From positions 1-62,863 of the forward strand of contig JAIXSZ010000031.1 of the NCBI GenBank assembly GCA_027484425.1: a DNA stretch of 62,863 nt, given 5' to 3'. Shown piece after piece: positions 54,170 through 62,863 of this stretch. The notes below the pieces were generated by a model that did not search any database, was not told where the DNA came from, and worked only from the letters and a program-made list of their open reading frames with translations. The translations under genes and the position numbers were made by a program. The stretch comes from Sphingobacteriales bacterium. GTDB taxonomy: Bacteria > Bacteroidota > Bacteroidia > Chitinophagales > Chitinophagaceae. Numbering within the stretch: position 1 is the first letter of the stretch; the number at the start of each line of letters is the position of its first letter.

Positions 54170-56482
54170 ATGAGACCCTTTATTTTATTCATCACAATAT
54201 TATTTAGTGCGCCACTGCTAGCGCAGGAGAACTTTACAGTTAGTGGTACCGTAAAATTGAAATCGACGGGAGAAACTGTAATTGGTGCCACAATCCGCTC
54301 AGGAAAATCGGGTACAGTAAGCAATGAATATGGCTTTTATTCTCTGACCCTACCCAAGGGAAAAAACACACTAGAAGTGAGTTCTATAGGTCAGGAAACC
54401 AAAAAAGTAGATGTGACACTGGAAAAGAACACAATACTTAATATATCTCTGGAAGATGCTTCTCAAAACTTGGGAGAAGTAACGATAAAATCTACCGCCT
54501 CGGGCAGAAGCATCAGTGGAACGCAAATGGGAGTGGAACGCCTATCTACTGCCGAAATTAAAAACATACCTGTTCTGATGGGCGAGCGCGACCTAATGAA
54601 GGCCGTGCAGTTGCTGCCGGGTATAAAGTCGGCAGGTGATGGTAATAGTGGTTTTTATGTGCGTGGTGGCGCTACCGACCAAAACCTGATATTGCTAGAC
54701 GAAGCACCAGTATACAACGCATCCCATCTGCTAGGCTTCTTCAGTACTTTCAACTCTGACGCTATAAAAGATATGACACTATACAAAGGAGGGATGCCCG
54801 CACAATATGGTGGAAGATTATCGAGTGTACTTGACATCAAAATGAATGATGGCAACAACCAAGACTACTCAGTAAGTGGTGGTATAGGGCTGATATCTGC
54901 AAAACTAAATGTTGAAGGACCGATAGTAAAAGACAAATCTTCGTTCCTGATATCGGGCAGAAGAACCTATGCCGATGTTTTCCTGAAACTATCGCCCGAC
55001 TCTACTATTAATCAGAATAGGCTATACTTCTACGACCTTAACGCCAAGCTAAACTATACGCTGGGTCAGAAAGACAGATTGTACCTTTCGGGTTATTTTG
55101 GTCAGGACCAACTGGGTGTTGGTGAATCATTTGGTTTGAGCTGGGGTAATGCTACCGGCACTGCACGCTGGAACCACATTTTCAACAGCAAAATGTTTTC
55201 TAATACATCATTGATATTCAGTAACTATAACTATAAAATCAAAATAAGAGCAGGAGCCAACGATTTCCAAATTTTCTCTCAAATTCGTGATTGGAACCTA
55301 AAACAAGAATTTCAGTGGTATGCTAATAGTCGAAACAGTGTTCGTTTTGGTCTTAATAGTATATTCCATACCCTTCGTCCAGGCGAAATCACTTCGTCAT
55401 CTACCAGCTCTGTCAATTCTTCAGCACTCCAACAACGTTATTCGCTCGAAAATTCGATATTCGGCACCAACACCTGGAAAGCTTCGGAGAAATTCTCACT
55501 TACATATGGTGTACGTCTCACAGCGTTCAGTATATTGGGTAAGGGCGACTTCTTTGACATGAACAGCAAAGGAGAAATCACAGATACTTTCAACTACAAA
55601 TCTGGTGAAATAGTAAAAACCTATGTAAATCCAGAACCACGACTTGCAGCAAGCTACGAGTTCAACGAGTCTGCCTCGGTAAAAGCATCTTATGTGCGCA
55701 ATGTGCAGAACATGCACCTTATTTCAAACTCTACCTCCAATAACCCAACCGATAAGTGGATAGCAAGCACCAACCTGATAAAACCCGAAATAGCCGACCA
55801 ATACTCTATAGGGTATTATAAAAATTTGGCTGATAATAAGTACGAGCTAACGCTAGAAACCTACTACAAAGACATGCAAAACCAAATAGACTACCGCAAC
55901 GGTGCAGATATATTCATCAACTCAGATGCTATAGAATCTCAATTGCTGTTTGGTAAAGGACGAGCTTATGGATTGGAAATGCAATTCAAAAAGAAAGTGG
56001 GCAAATGGACAGGTTGGGTAAGCTATACCCTCTCTAAAACTGAACGTAAAATAGATGGCATTAGCAATAACGAATGGTATAATGCCCGTCAAGACCGCAC
56101 TCACGATATATCTGTAGTTAGCACCTACCAGTTGAACAAAAAGTGGACTTTGTCTGGTAACTGGGTGTACTATACTGGCAACGCCATCACCTTCCCAGCC
56201 GGCAAGTACACTGTCAACAATCAGGTAGTATTCTACTACACTGAGCGCAATGGATACCGTATGCCAGCCTATCACCGACTGGACCTCGGTGCAACGTGTG
56301 TGCTAAAACAAACCAAAAAAACACTGTCAGAGCTATCGTTTAGCGTATACAATGCCTATGGCAGAGAAAATGCTTATACAATCGAGTTCAGACAAAGCAA
56401 AAGTGACCCTACACGCACCGAAGCAGTACAAACTGCACTGTTCAAATTTATTCCATCTGTATCCTATAACTTCAAATTCTAA
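54170..56482 (+). CDS. TonB-dependent receptor with carboxypeptidase-like N-terminal domain
   Basis: This protein has 770 residues from MRPFILFITILFSAPLLAQ; the in-frame ATG at 54149 would place a basic stretch before the signal peptide. Residues 20-105 are a CarboxypepD_reg-like domain (FTVSGTVKLKSTGETVIGATI). The plug (about 115-225) contains GERDLMKAVQLLPGIKSAGDGNSGFYVRGG and DEAPVYNASHLLGFFSTFN, and the rest is the barrel. This plug motif set and the DUF4249 partner six bases downstream define a common Bacteroidota receptor/lipoprotein pair. The substrate is unknown; iron chelates or peptides are possible. Confidence 0.93.
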   Translation: MRPFILFITILFSAPLLAQENFTVSGTVKLKSTGETVIGATIRSGKSGTVSNEYGFYSLTLPKGKNTLEVSSIGQETKKVDVTLEKNTILNISLEDASQNLGEVTIKSTASGRSISGTQMGVERLSTAEIKNIPVLMGERDLMKAVQLLPGIKSAGDGNSGFYVRGGATDQNLILLDEAPVYNASHLLGFFSTFNSDAIKDMTLYKGGMPAQYGGRLSSVLDIKMNDGNNQDYSVSGGIGLISAKLNVEGPIVKDKSSFLISGRRTYADVFLKLSPDSTINQNRLYFYDLNAKLNYTLGQKDRLYLSGYFGQDQLGVGESFGLSWGNATGTARWNHIFNSKMFSNTSLIFSNYNYKIKIRAGANDFQIFSQIRDWNLKQEFQWYANSRNSVRFGLNSIFHTLRPGEITSSSTSSVNSSALQQRYSLENSIFGTNTWKASEKFSLTYGVRLTAFSILGKGDFFDMNSKGEITDTFNYKSGEIVKTYVNPEPRLAASYEFNESASVKASYVRNVQNMHLISNSTSNNPTDKWIASTNLIKPEIADQYSIGYYKNLADNKYELTLETYYKDMQNQIDYRNGADIFINSDAIESQLLFGKGRAYGLEMQFKKKVGKWTGWVSYTLSKTERKIDGISNNEWYNARQDRTHDISVVSTYQLNKKWTLSGNWVYYTGNAITFPAGKYTVNNQVVFYYTERNGYRMPAYHRLDLGATCVLKQTKKTLSELSFSVYNAYGRENAYTIEFRQSKSDPTRTEAVQTALFKFIPSVSYNFKF

Positions 56483-56488
56483 CCAACA

Positions 56489-57295
56489 ATGCAAAACATA
56501 ATTAAAGCAAGCCTTGTGCTATTATCGGCTGCCATGCTGCAGTCTTGCACTAAAGTAATAGACGTAAAACTGAGAGATGCTGATAAAAAATACGTAGTAG
56601 AAGGTATCTTAACAGATGCTCCTGGCAACTGCAGAGTGCTGCTGTCTAAAACAAAAAACTTTAGTGATAACAACGAACCATTAGGCGTAAGTGGCGCAGT
56701 AGTGTCTATAAAAGACAAAACAAACGGTACTGTTATAGCTCTTACAGAGCTCACGCCTGGCGTGTATGTAGATGCATCATTTGCTGGCACACCTGGTCAC
56801 AGCTATGAATTGAGTATTACCGCGGGTGGAGCGAATTTTACCGCTGTGTCTGTTATGCCACAGAAAATAAAATTCGATTCTCTATACATCACAAAAGAAC
56901 AACTATTTGGAGATGAAAGAACCTTGGCCAATCTCGAATTTATAGATCCGCCCGCCTTCGGAAATAGTTATAGAGCTGTACAATACTTAAATGGTAGAGA
57001 GCTGACGAACATTTTTGTAACCAACGACGACTACACCAACGATAAAAAAAACTATGCAAAACTGTTCATATTCTCAGACGATGATGCCGACAAAGCTAAA
57101 CCTGGTGATACGGTAACAGTAGACATGCAATGCATAGATCCAGTAATCTACCGTTATTGGTACAGCCTAGATCAGAGTGCCACAGGCAACAACCAATCTG
57201 CTGCACCTGCAAACCCGGTAAGCAATATTACAGGCGGTGCAATAGGTTACTTCAGTGCACATACGATAGAAACTAAAACTGTGGTTGTAGAATAA
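56489..57295 (+). CDS. DUF4249 lipoprotein, partner of the TonB receptor
   Basis: This 268-residue protein has lipobox LQSC near 20, then KVIDVKLRDADKKYVVEGILTD and VSGAVVSIKDKTNG, typical of DUF4249, and a C-terminal domain ending in GGAIGYFSAHTIETKTVVVE. DUF4249 proteins are outer-membrane lipoproteins encoded next to TonB receptors and probably cap or feed them. It is cotranscribed with the receptor, six bases downstream. Confidence 0.92.
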   Translation: MQNIIKASLVLLSAAMLQSCTKVIDVKLRDADKKYVVEGILTDAPGNCRVLLSKTKNFSDNNEPLGVSGAVVSIKDKTNGTVIALTELTPGVYVDASFAGTPGHSYELSITAGGANFTAVSVMPQKIKFDSLYITKEQLFGDERTLANLEFIDPPAFGNSYRAVQYLNGRELTNIFVTNDDYTNDKKNYAKLFIFSDDDADKAKPGDTVTVDMQCIDPVIYRYWYSLDQSATGNNQSAAPANPVSNITGGAIGYFSAHTIETKTVVVE

Positions 57296-57374
57296 TCTGT
57301 TTTAGTCTATTTTCGATCTTCACCATTAACGTATGCTTAAAAATAAATGAATACTATAGGCAGTCGTTAATAAG

Positions 57375-57382
57375 TACATTTG
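57375..57382 (+). promoter_or_regulatory. TACATTTG -7 motif of the dlt/alg-like operon
   Basis: Perfect TAnnTTTG 41 bases before the GTG start of the adenylation gene. Confidence 0.5.
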
Positions 57383-57422
57383 CACAACTGTTATTATCAA
57401 TAGTAATAATAGCCTCACTAAA

Positions 57423-58898
57423 GTGTCCTTGAGAAATAAACTATACTATTCTTTAATTAACAATAGCAGCCATAATGCACTATGCATACAGGGCTGCTAT
57501 TGTAATTATAATCAGTTATCTGAACGTGTTGCCTGCATACAGCAAACATTAATAAATCATTCAGTTTCACCCAGCCGAATAGGTATTGTACTAAGCGACA
57601 CAGTAGACACTTATGCAGCTATAGTGGCGATATTACTGCTAGGTAAAACATATGTACCGCTCCATCCTAGTCATCCTGCAGAGCGCATACAACAAATTGT
57701 ATCTCAGGCCGATTTAGATATCGCACTTACTTCCTCTGCGTTATCCAATTTGGAAAATATTACTTGTGTAGACATGTCATCATTGATAGCTGATGGCAAC
57801 TCACCCATCATATCAAAAGGTGATTTCAGCAACTCTTATGCCTATATCCTGTTTACCTCTGGTAGTACTGGCATACCCAAGGGTACACCCATTACTTATG
57901 GCAACTTAGATAGTTTTGCTACAGGCTTTTATGCCATAGGGTATCAGCTTACCCCGCAAGACAGATGTTTGCAAATGTTCGATCTTACATTCGATCTCTC
58001 TGTTGTGAGCTACCTCATGCCTCTCTGCGCAGGAGCATGCGTGTATACCCTACCCGATAAGGGCATGAAGTTTACCAATGTATACAGTGTACTAGAGGAA
58101 CACACTATCACCTTTGCGCTTATGGTGCCTTCTATATTGTCTTTTCTGAGGCAATACTTTAGCGAAATTCACCTACCCCAACTCCGTTACTCCCTATTTT
58201 GTGGCGAAGCTTTATCAGCAGACCTAGTTACTGAATGGCAAAAATGTGTACCCAATGCTACAATAGATAATGTATATGGTCCAACAGAAGCCACTATTTT
58301 TTGCACCTGGTATAGAATAGACACTACCGGCACAGTGGGTGCTACCAACGGTGTAGTATGGATAGGCAAACCCATGCTAGGTGTAAATACCGTAGTGGCA
58401 GACGATGAAGGCAACCTAATACCCACAGGCGAAAAGGGAGAACTTTGTCTGTCTGGCAATCAAGTAACAAAGGGATATCTGGATAATGAAAAAAACAAAA
58501 CTGCTTTTTTCACTTTGAATGGTGAGCAATATTACCGCACTGGAGATCTTGTATTACTGCATACAGATGGCAACTATATCTATTGTGGTCGTAGCGATCA
58601 TCAAGTGAAAATTCAAGGATTCAGGATAGAACTTGCCGAGATAGAACACCATGCTCGCACAGCCTTCGGGTGCCATGCTGTAGCTATAGTATTTACCAAC
58701 CCACAAGGTATCAACCAAATAGAACTGGTGCTGGAAACAGAGGCAACCAACAAATCAGACATCGCTAGCACACTTAAATCTTTGATGCCAGCATATATGT
58801 TACCTGCAGGCATACACTTTGTAAAACCGCTTCCACTAAACATAAACGGCAAAACCGACCGTAAAGAACTGGCTAAACAAATCGCTATTGCTATATGA
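57423..58898 (+). CDS. Stand-alone adenylation enzyme (DltA-like amino-acid or acyl ligase)
   Basis: This 491-residue ANL-family enzyme starts at GTG 57423. A3 is YILFTSGSTGIPKG near 138-151, A4/A5 region FDLTFDLSVVSYLMPL resembles the FDLSFDLSV of DltA, and NVYGPTEAT is near 282. YRTGDLV, then GRSDHQVKIQGFRIEL near 389, and a catalytic lysine in NINGKTDRKEL near 472 complete it. It should activate an amino or carboxylic acid with ATP and load it onto the carrier protein encoded two genes downstream. DltA uses D-alanine, but the substrate here cannot be read by eye. Confidence 0.92.
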   Translation: MSLRNKLYYSLINNSSHNALCIQGCYCNYNQLSERVACIQQTLINHSVSPSRIGIVLSDTVDTYAAIVAILLLGKTYVPLHPSHPAERIQQIVSQADLDIALTSSALSNLENITCVDMSSLIADGNSPIISKGDFSNSYAYILFTSGSTGIPKGTPITYGNLDSFATGFYAIGYQLTPQDRCLQMFDLTFDLSVVSYLMPLCAGACVYTLPDKGMKFTNVYSVLEEHTITFALMVPSILSFLRQYFSEIHLPQLRYSLFCGEALSADLVTEWQKCVPNATIDNVYGPTEATIFCTWYRIDTTGTVGATNGVVWIGKPMLGVNTVVADDEGNLIPTGEKGELCLSGNQVTKGYLDNEKNKTAFFTLNGEQYYRTGDLVLLHTDGNYIYCGRSDHQVKIQGFRIELAEIEHHARTAFGCHAVAIVFTNPQGINQIELVLETEATNKSDIASTLKSLMPAYMLPAGIHFVKPLPLNINGKTDRKELAKQIAIAI

Positions 58899-59551
58899 GC
58901 ATCACTATAAGACAAGCCACCATAGCTGATAAAGAATTTGTGATGCTGGCCATAGCAGAGGCTGAGAAAAGTGGCAATGACACCATAAGCTACTGCAATA
59001 TACTAGGTGTTTCGGAGCAGGAATTTCTTGTAATGCTTAGTAATATGCTGGAAGAAGAAATAGAAGGCCAGGAAATGTACATTCCAGGTTTTCTTATAGC
59101 ATTGGTTAACGGCATTCCCGCAGCAGCGAGTTGCTCTTGGATAGAACAAAGCGGCAATATGGCAAGTAGCACCCTGAAAAGTAATCTGCTCATGTACCAC
59201 ACCACCCGCTCAGTGCTACTGGCAGCTATGCCTGCCATAGCAGCACTAAAAGAGGTGAATATAGACCGTACGCAAGGCACACTACAAATAGAAAGTATAT
59301 ACACCAGCCCACAATACAGATGCAGAGGGCTTACAGGAATGCTGATAAACGAACACATAGCACAACACAACACATCCAATGCTGCTGTAAATAAAGCCCA
59401 AATAACCCTGCTGGGCTGTAATGAGGCAGCACGCAGTGCGTATACCAAGGTTGGCTTTGTGCAGGTACAAGAAAAGAAATCTGACAACCCCATTATATTA
59501 AAATTGTTATTTTGCGACAGTAAAATAATGATGGAAAAAACAATCAACTAA
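58895..59551 (+). CDS. GNAT-family N-acyltransferase
   Basis: This 218-residue protein starts ITIRQATIADKEFV (GNAT beta1) and has IESIYTSPQYRCRGLTGMLI near 130-148, carrying the acetyl-CoA-binding R-x-x-G-x-x motif, then LLGCNEAARSAYTKVGFVQV near 168. It overlaps the ligase gene by ATGA, so the two are made together. In the dlt-like context it may acetylate the activated amino acid or the final sugar, but that is unproven. Confidence 0.88.
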   Translation: MSITIRQATIADKEFVMLAIAEAEKSGNDTISYCNILGVSEQEFLVMLSNMLEEEIEGQEMYIPGFLIALVNGIPAAASCSWIEQSGNMASSTLKSNLLMYHTTRSVLLAAMPAIAALKEVNIDRTQGTLQIESIYTSPQYRCRGLTGMLINEHIAQHNTSNAAVNKAQITLLGCNEAARSAYTKVGFVQVQEKKSDNPIILKLLFCDSKIMMEKTIN

Positions 59552-59559
59552 ACACAACA

Positions 59560-59808
59560 ATGGATTCAAACGAAATATACGCTCACCTGCAGAAGATATA
59601 CTGTACCATACTGAAAAAAGATCAAGTAACATTGACCGACGAAACCACCGCCGCCGATATAGACGGATGGGACTCACTCACACACATGTTGTTGATGGAT
59701 AGTGTGGAGCGGGAATTTGGTATTAAATTCAAGCTAATGGAAATAATGAAATTCAACAACGTAGGCGATATGGTAGCTTGCATTCAGAAAAAACTGGCAG
59801 CCAAATAA
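59560..59808 (+). CDS. Acyl/peptidyl carrier protein (DltC-like)
   Basis: This 82-residue four-helix carrier has a phosphopantetheine serine at S39 in GWDSLTHM. It carries the substrate loaded by the adenylation enzyme as a thioester and delivers it to the MBOAT membrane acyltransferase encoded next. It begins nine bases after the GNAT gene. Confidence 0.95.
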   Translation: MDSNEIYAHLQKIYCTILKKDQVTLTDETTAADIDGWDSLTHMLLMDSVEREFGIKFKLMEIMKFNNVGDMVACIQKKLAAK

Positions 59809-59825
59809 ATTCTTGCCAGCTACTT

Positions 59826-61298
59826 ATGCTTTTTAATACAAAGGAATTCGGAATATTTTTTCTAATTGTGCTTACCCTCAATTGGTTAGTGCACAAAAAT
59901 GGTAATGCTCGCAATTTAGTTTTGCTAGCAGCAAGTCTGTTTTTCTACGGCTGGCTACATGTTTCATTTCCTTTTTATCTTATGGCGCTTATCAGCATCA
60001 GCTTTCTTTTCGGGCGGTTTATACAGCGCACTGAGCACGAACGCAAACGATGGGTGTGGCTCTTGGCAGGCACTCTGGTGCTTAGTGCAGGGCTACTATA
60101 CACCAAGTACAGTAGTTTTGTGCTGGGCAATATCAGTGGGCTATCAGGCTGGCAAGCGTCATCATTAGGCATATTAGTGCCAGTAGGCATCAGCTTTTAC
60201 ACCTTTGCCGTGTTAGGATACCTGCTCGATGTATATTACGAAAGCATAGATGCCGAAAAAGATTATGTGGTGTACGCTACATACATAAGTTTCTTCCCGC
60301 ATTTACTATCAGGGCCCATTCCTGCAGCTACTACCCTACTACCACAGTTTCTACGCAAGCCCACTATATCTGTCAATGCTGTTGCAGAAGGAATTGGAGA
60401 GTTCTTGTGGGGGCTTTTCAAAAAAATGGTTGTAGCAGACAATATTTCAATGGCTGTTGGTTTGTGTTTCTCCAAAAACAATGAGGACCTTAGCGGCAGT
60501 TCACTATTTGTAGGTGCTGCTTTGTTTGGCATCTCTATCTATGCCGACTTTTCGGGCTACTCAAGTATGGCTCGCGGGTGTGCCAAGTTATTAGGTATAG
60601 ATTTGGTACAAAATTTCAATATGCCACTGTTCAGCACCAGTGTATCAGAATACTGGCGTAGATGGCACATATCGCTTACTACATGGCTCAATGCTTACAT
60701 ATACAACCCCATGGTGTTCAAACTAAAAAAATGGGGTAAAACTGGTGTTATTATAGGCATATTTGTCACTTTCCTTATAAGTGGTATATGGCATGGAGCA
60801 GGCTGGCAATACATAATTTTTGGCGTACTCAACGGACTTGCTATTATTTACGAGATACTTACCAAGGACCTTAGACTAAAAACACTCGGTAAACTGCCCC
60901 GTGTGCTCAATGCTCTCTTAAGCAATATGCTAGTTATTATATTCATGCTCATCTCCTGGATTTTCTTTCGGGCTACTACTGTTCCTCAGGCTTTGAATAT
61001 TATAGGTCGAATTTTCTCTCGTTCGCTATTCTCGCTACCTGATATGTACATTGTTTCCTATCTTAAGTGGTGCCTTCCTCTGCTGCTGGTAGAATGGATA
61101 CAGCGTAAGGGCAAATATGCAATGGACATCCAGCAATGGTTACCTACAAAAGTGACAAAAAAAGACAAAAACCAAAAACGCAATATTAACCGAATCCATA
61201 TTTCAATAAAAATTATTTTATATGTAGTTTTGGGTCTCTCCATATATTTCTTTCACAAAAAGGTAAACTTAGCAGAATACTATTATTTCAAATTTTAA
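59826..61298 (+). CDS. MBOAT membrane O-acyltransferase (AlgI/DltB family)
   Basis: This protein has 490 residues from MLFNTKEFGIFFLIVL; the frame opening at 59778 overlaps the carrier-protein gene and is rejected. It has about eleven membrane helices, with SGPIPAATTLLPQF near 160, the SEYWRRWHISLTTWL motif near 275 and the active-site histidine in SGIWHGAGWQ near 322. MBOATs of this group pass acyl or D-alanyl groups across the inner membrane to a glycan-modifying partner, as AlgI does for AlgJ/AlgX and DltB for DltD. Confidence 0.95.
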   Translation: MLFNTKEFGIFFLIVLTLNWLVHKNGNARNLVLLAASLFFYGWLHVSFPFYLMALISISFLFGRFIQRTEHERKRWVWLLAGTLVLSAGLLYTKYSSFVLGNISGLSGWQASSLGILVPVGISFYTFAVLGYLLDVYYESIDAEKDYVVYATYISFFPHLLSGPIPAATTLLPQFLRKPTISVNAVAEGIGEFLWGLFKKMVVADNISMAVGLCFSKNNEDLSGSSLFVGAALFGISIYADFSGYSSMARGCAKLLGIDLVQNFNMPLFSTSVSEYWRRWHISLTTWLNAYIYNPMVFKLKKWGKTGVIIGIFVTFLISGIWHGAGWQYIIFGVLNGLAIIYEILTKDLRLKTLGKLPRVLNALLSNMLVIIFMLISWIFFRATTVPQALNIIGRIFSRSLFSLPDMYIVSYLKWCLPLLLVEWIQRKGKYAMDIQQWLPTKVTKKDKNQKRNINRIHISIKIILYVVLGLSIYFFHKKVNLAEYYYFKF

Positions 61299-61303
61299 GC
61301 AGA

Positions 61304-62332
61304 ATGAAAACAACACAACTATTAGCCGGAATGATGATAACGGCAAGCCTTATGACCGGATGCAAAGACCAAGCACCCACACGTCAGTCTAGTGCTGAAG
61401 AGCAGCAAGCACAAAAAGAATATGACAATAACCGCAAAAAAATAGATGCGCTCAATAAACAATTCTTTAAAGTACCTGACGACAAAATACTGGAAAATGG
61501 CCCCAATACCCCGATCTACGCGGAACTGAAACAACGCTACAAAAAAGATGCTGCCAAACTAAAAGAAATGGTAGAAGGCACTGGTGCCAAGGTAGTATTT
61601 ATGATACTTACCCCCGAAACCGGCAACGATGCACCTGGTACTCGCTACGGCATACCCTACATAAGGCAAGTATGCAACGAACTAGATATAGAACTACTAG
61701 ACATGACCCCTATATTGGCACGCAAAACACCGAAAGAGATAACTCAATGGCCACTAGACGGACATTGGTCTAAAAAAGGTGCAGAGTTCATCGCAGACAA
61801 TTTGGCACCAATCATTCGCAAGTACAGCACTGTAACCAGCAAAGTGACCTACAAAGATAGCGAAAGACCCGAAACCTTTGGCGACCTAGAGCCCAATAGT
61901 GACGAAATTAGAGATGGCGGCAAGGACCTACCCTACCACGTAAAAGGCAATGCACAAGGTGTGCGCATGGATAGCGACATCATGTTCCCTAAGAAGAAAA
62001 AACATGTACTCTTTATGGGTGACTCCGGTATATTCTGTCCCTTCCTCAACAATGAATTTACTATAACTGCTGTGCTCCAACGAATGTTTCCAGACATGGT
62101 AATGATGAATACAGGTGCTATTTGTTATACACTAGAAGATTATGTGACACTATGGAATGAAAAAACAAAATACTCTGAACCAGATATTGTGATTATACAA
62201 ACCAATGGTGGTGATATTACCGATTATTTCTTCACCCACCGCAACACCCTTTCCCGCTCTCACAAACCTTTTACACCTACGCCAGTTGAAGAAGAGTATT
62301 ACCGCAAAGCATTTCCGAATGCGGTGAATTAA
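61304..62332 (+). CDS. AlgX/AlgJ-type SGNH O-acyltransferase lipoprotein
   Basis: This 342-residue lipoprotein has lipobox LMTGC at 16-20, so it acts in the periplasm, anchored to a membrane. A charged linker (25-60) is followed by a permuted SGNH domain: the D-x-H pair is D152/H154 in LDGHWSKKGA, and the nucleophile is S241 in FMGDSG. This D/H-before-S order is that of AlgX and AlgJ rather than ordinary SGNH enzymes. It should take the acyl group moved by the MBOAT partner and place it on a glycan. It is the last gene of the operon, followed by a 20-bp terminator. Confidence 0.82.
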   Translation: MKTTQLLAGMMITASLMTGCKDQAPTRQSSAEEQQAQKEYDNNRKKIDALNKQFFKVPDDKILENGPNTPIYAELKQRYKKDAAKLKEMVEGTGAKVVFMILTPETGNDAPGTRYGIPYIRQVCNELDIELLDMTPILARKTPKEITQWPLDGHWSKKGAEFIADNLAPIIRKYSTVTSKVTYKDSERPETFGDLEPNSDEIRDGGKDLPYHVKGNAQGVRMDSDIMFPKKKKHVLFMGDSGIFCPFLNNEFTITAVLQRMFPDMVMMNTGAICYTLEDYVTLWNEKTKYSEPDIVIIQTNGGDITDYFFTHRNTLSRSHKPFTPTPVEEEYYRKAFPNAVN

Positions 62333-62350
62333 ACATTTAATGTTTCTATC

Positions 62351-62393
62351 AATAATAAAGCCACTACAATTATATTGTAGTGGCTTTATTATT
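62351..62393. terminator. Bidirectional terminator
   Basis: A perfect 20-bp stem with a three-base loop (62351-62370 against 62374-62393), AT-rich at its ends, 18 bases after the stop of the AlgX/AlgJ-like gene. Confidence 0.92.
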
Positions 62394-62650
62394 TGAAATA
62401 TAATGTTCCTGTATTGCTAATATTGCGCCAAATCATATCATTTGTATGCCTTAACATAAGTACGTTCTTAATTGCCATCCATAATACACATATCTACTAA
62501 AGAGGAATTGCATTTAATACTTTCATTGGTACATTTCCAAATGGAGATGACAACTAAAATACTACATCCCAATAACAATCGAGGTTCCCATTCAAAAAGA
62601 GCAAAATATAAATCCCACAATCCCATGGTCAATGCTTTAACGTAACAAAC
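62394..62650. other. Intergenic region without a supported gene
   Basis: AT-rich DNA between the operon terminator and the rRNA tail. A minus-strand open frame of 87 codons crosses it but starts in the 5S remnant and has no family signal, so I do not call it. Confidence 0.6.
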
Positions 62651-62722
62651 GAATATGGCAGCTACTAAATTATGGACTACCGCCTTGTGGAACATTACCA
62701 TTGGTAATGGTGGGCTATCTCC
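62651..62722 (-). pseudogene. Decayed 5S rRNA gene copy
   Basis: This stretch aligns with the 5S gene at 62765 onward. GAATATGGCAGCTAC is identical in both, as is a second block, CCGCnTTGTGG ... TACCATnGG ... ATGGTGGGCT, with small insertions. The two copies start 114 bases apart, about one 5S length plus spacer. The remnant lies beyond the rRNA terminator. Confidence 0.7.
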
Positions 62723-62730
62723 AAAACGCA

Positions 62731-62760
62731 AAAATGCCTCGACCGTTGTCGAGGCATTTT
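62731..62760 (-). terminator. rRNA operon terminator
   Basis: A perfect 13-bp stem (AAAATGCCTCGAC, loop CGTT) ending in T on both strands, nine bases downstream of the 5S 3' end on the minus strand. Confidence 0.92.
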
Positions 62761-62769
62761 AAATGAATA

Positions 62770-62863
<94 letters not shown>

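Noticed and set aside
62468..62731. Minus-strand 87-codon open frame
   Set aside because: It begins within the 5S remnant and has no recognisable domain. A chance frame is more likely.

Overview
The window comes from a Bacteroidota chromosome, most likely the Chitinophagia/Sphingobacteriia side of the phylum (the rank below phylum is a guess). The evidence is two proteins with type IX secretion (T9SS) 'PNPxxxxxx' sorting domains, one giant protein with a gliding-motility type B C-terminal domain, TonB receptors with Bacteroidota partner lipoproteins (DUF4249, DUF4465, DUF5074-like), little Shine-Dalgarno signal, and repeated TAnnTTTG -7 promoter motifs 5-60 bases before start codons.

Left part (1-11,640) is accessory DNA. 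It opens with the edge of an IS3-type insertion sequence (minus strand, running off the window). Next comes a tightly coupled four-gene operon (229-9468): two unrecognised proteins, a coiled-coil protein with what looks like a degenerate McrB-type AAA+ domain, and a 1702-residue SF2 helicase with a DUF1998 C-terminus. Sizes and order resemble the B-C-D-E part of type I Druantia anti-phage systems, without a DruA. A small gene and a large serine recombinase (9934-11640) follow. The recombinase 3' end contains a tRNA-3'-end-like sequence and a strong hairpin on the opposite strand, a candidate attachment site.

11,692-24,906 is housekeeping and surface DNA. A visibly GC-richer block holds a DUF2027/Smr protein, RdgB, a SAM hydroxide adenosyltransferase and a small monooxygenase-like protein. 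Then come a T9SS type B protein with eight 91-residue repeats, a PQQ-type propeller lipoprotein, a DEDD exonuclease, a coiled-coil membrane protein and a PhoB/PhoR-like two-component pair. 24,921-31,819 is a surface polysaccharide locus: a GT4 enzyme, a Wzm/Wzt-type ABC exporter, a 1166-residue double GT2 protein and a phosphoglycosyl transferase. 32,319-39,893 is one gene for a 2524-residue adhesin-like protein with 24 repeats of about 89 residues and a T9SS tail.

40,181-47,815 holds a small lipoprotein, MarR and YceI genes, then a cobalamin riboswitch controlling four genes: a DUF4465 T9SS protein, a second T9SS surface protein, a BtuG-like propeller lipoprotein and a BtuB-like TonB receptor. 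Together they look like a surface system that captures vitamin B12 and passes it to the outer-membrane transporter. 47,824-53,931 is a minus-strand heavy-metal RND efflux operon in which the inner-membrane pump is fused to the outer-membrane channel. 54,170-57,295 is a TonB receptor/DUF4249 pair.

57,423-62,332 is a five-gene operon (adenylation enzyme, GNAT, carrier protein, MBOAT, AlgX/AlgJ-type SGNH protein) that reads as a dlt/alg hybrid for acyl or aminoacyl modification of a periplasmic or surface glycan. The window ends in the 3' part of a minus-strand 5S rRNA gene, its terminator, and a decayed second 5S copy.
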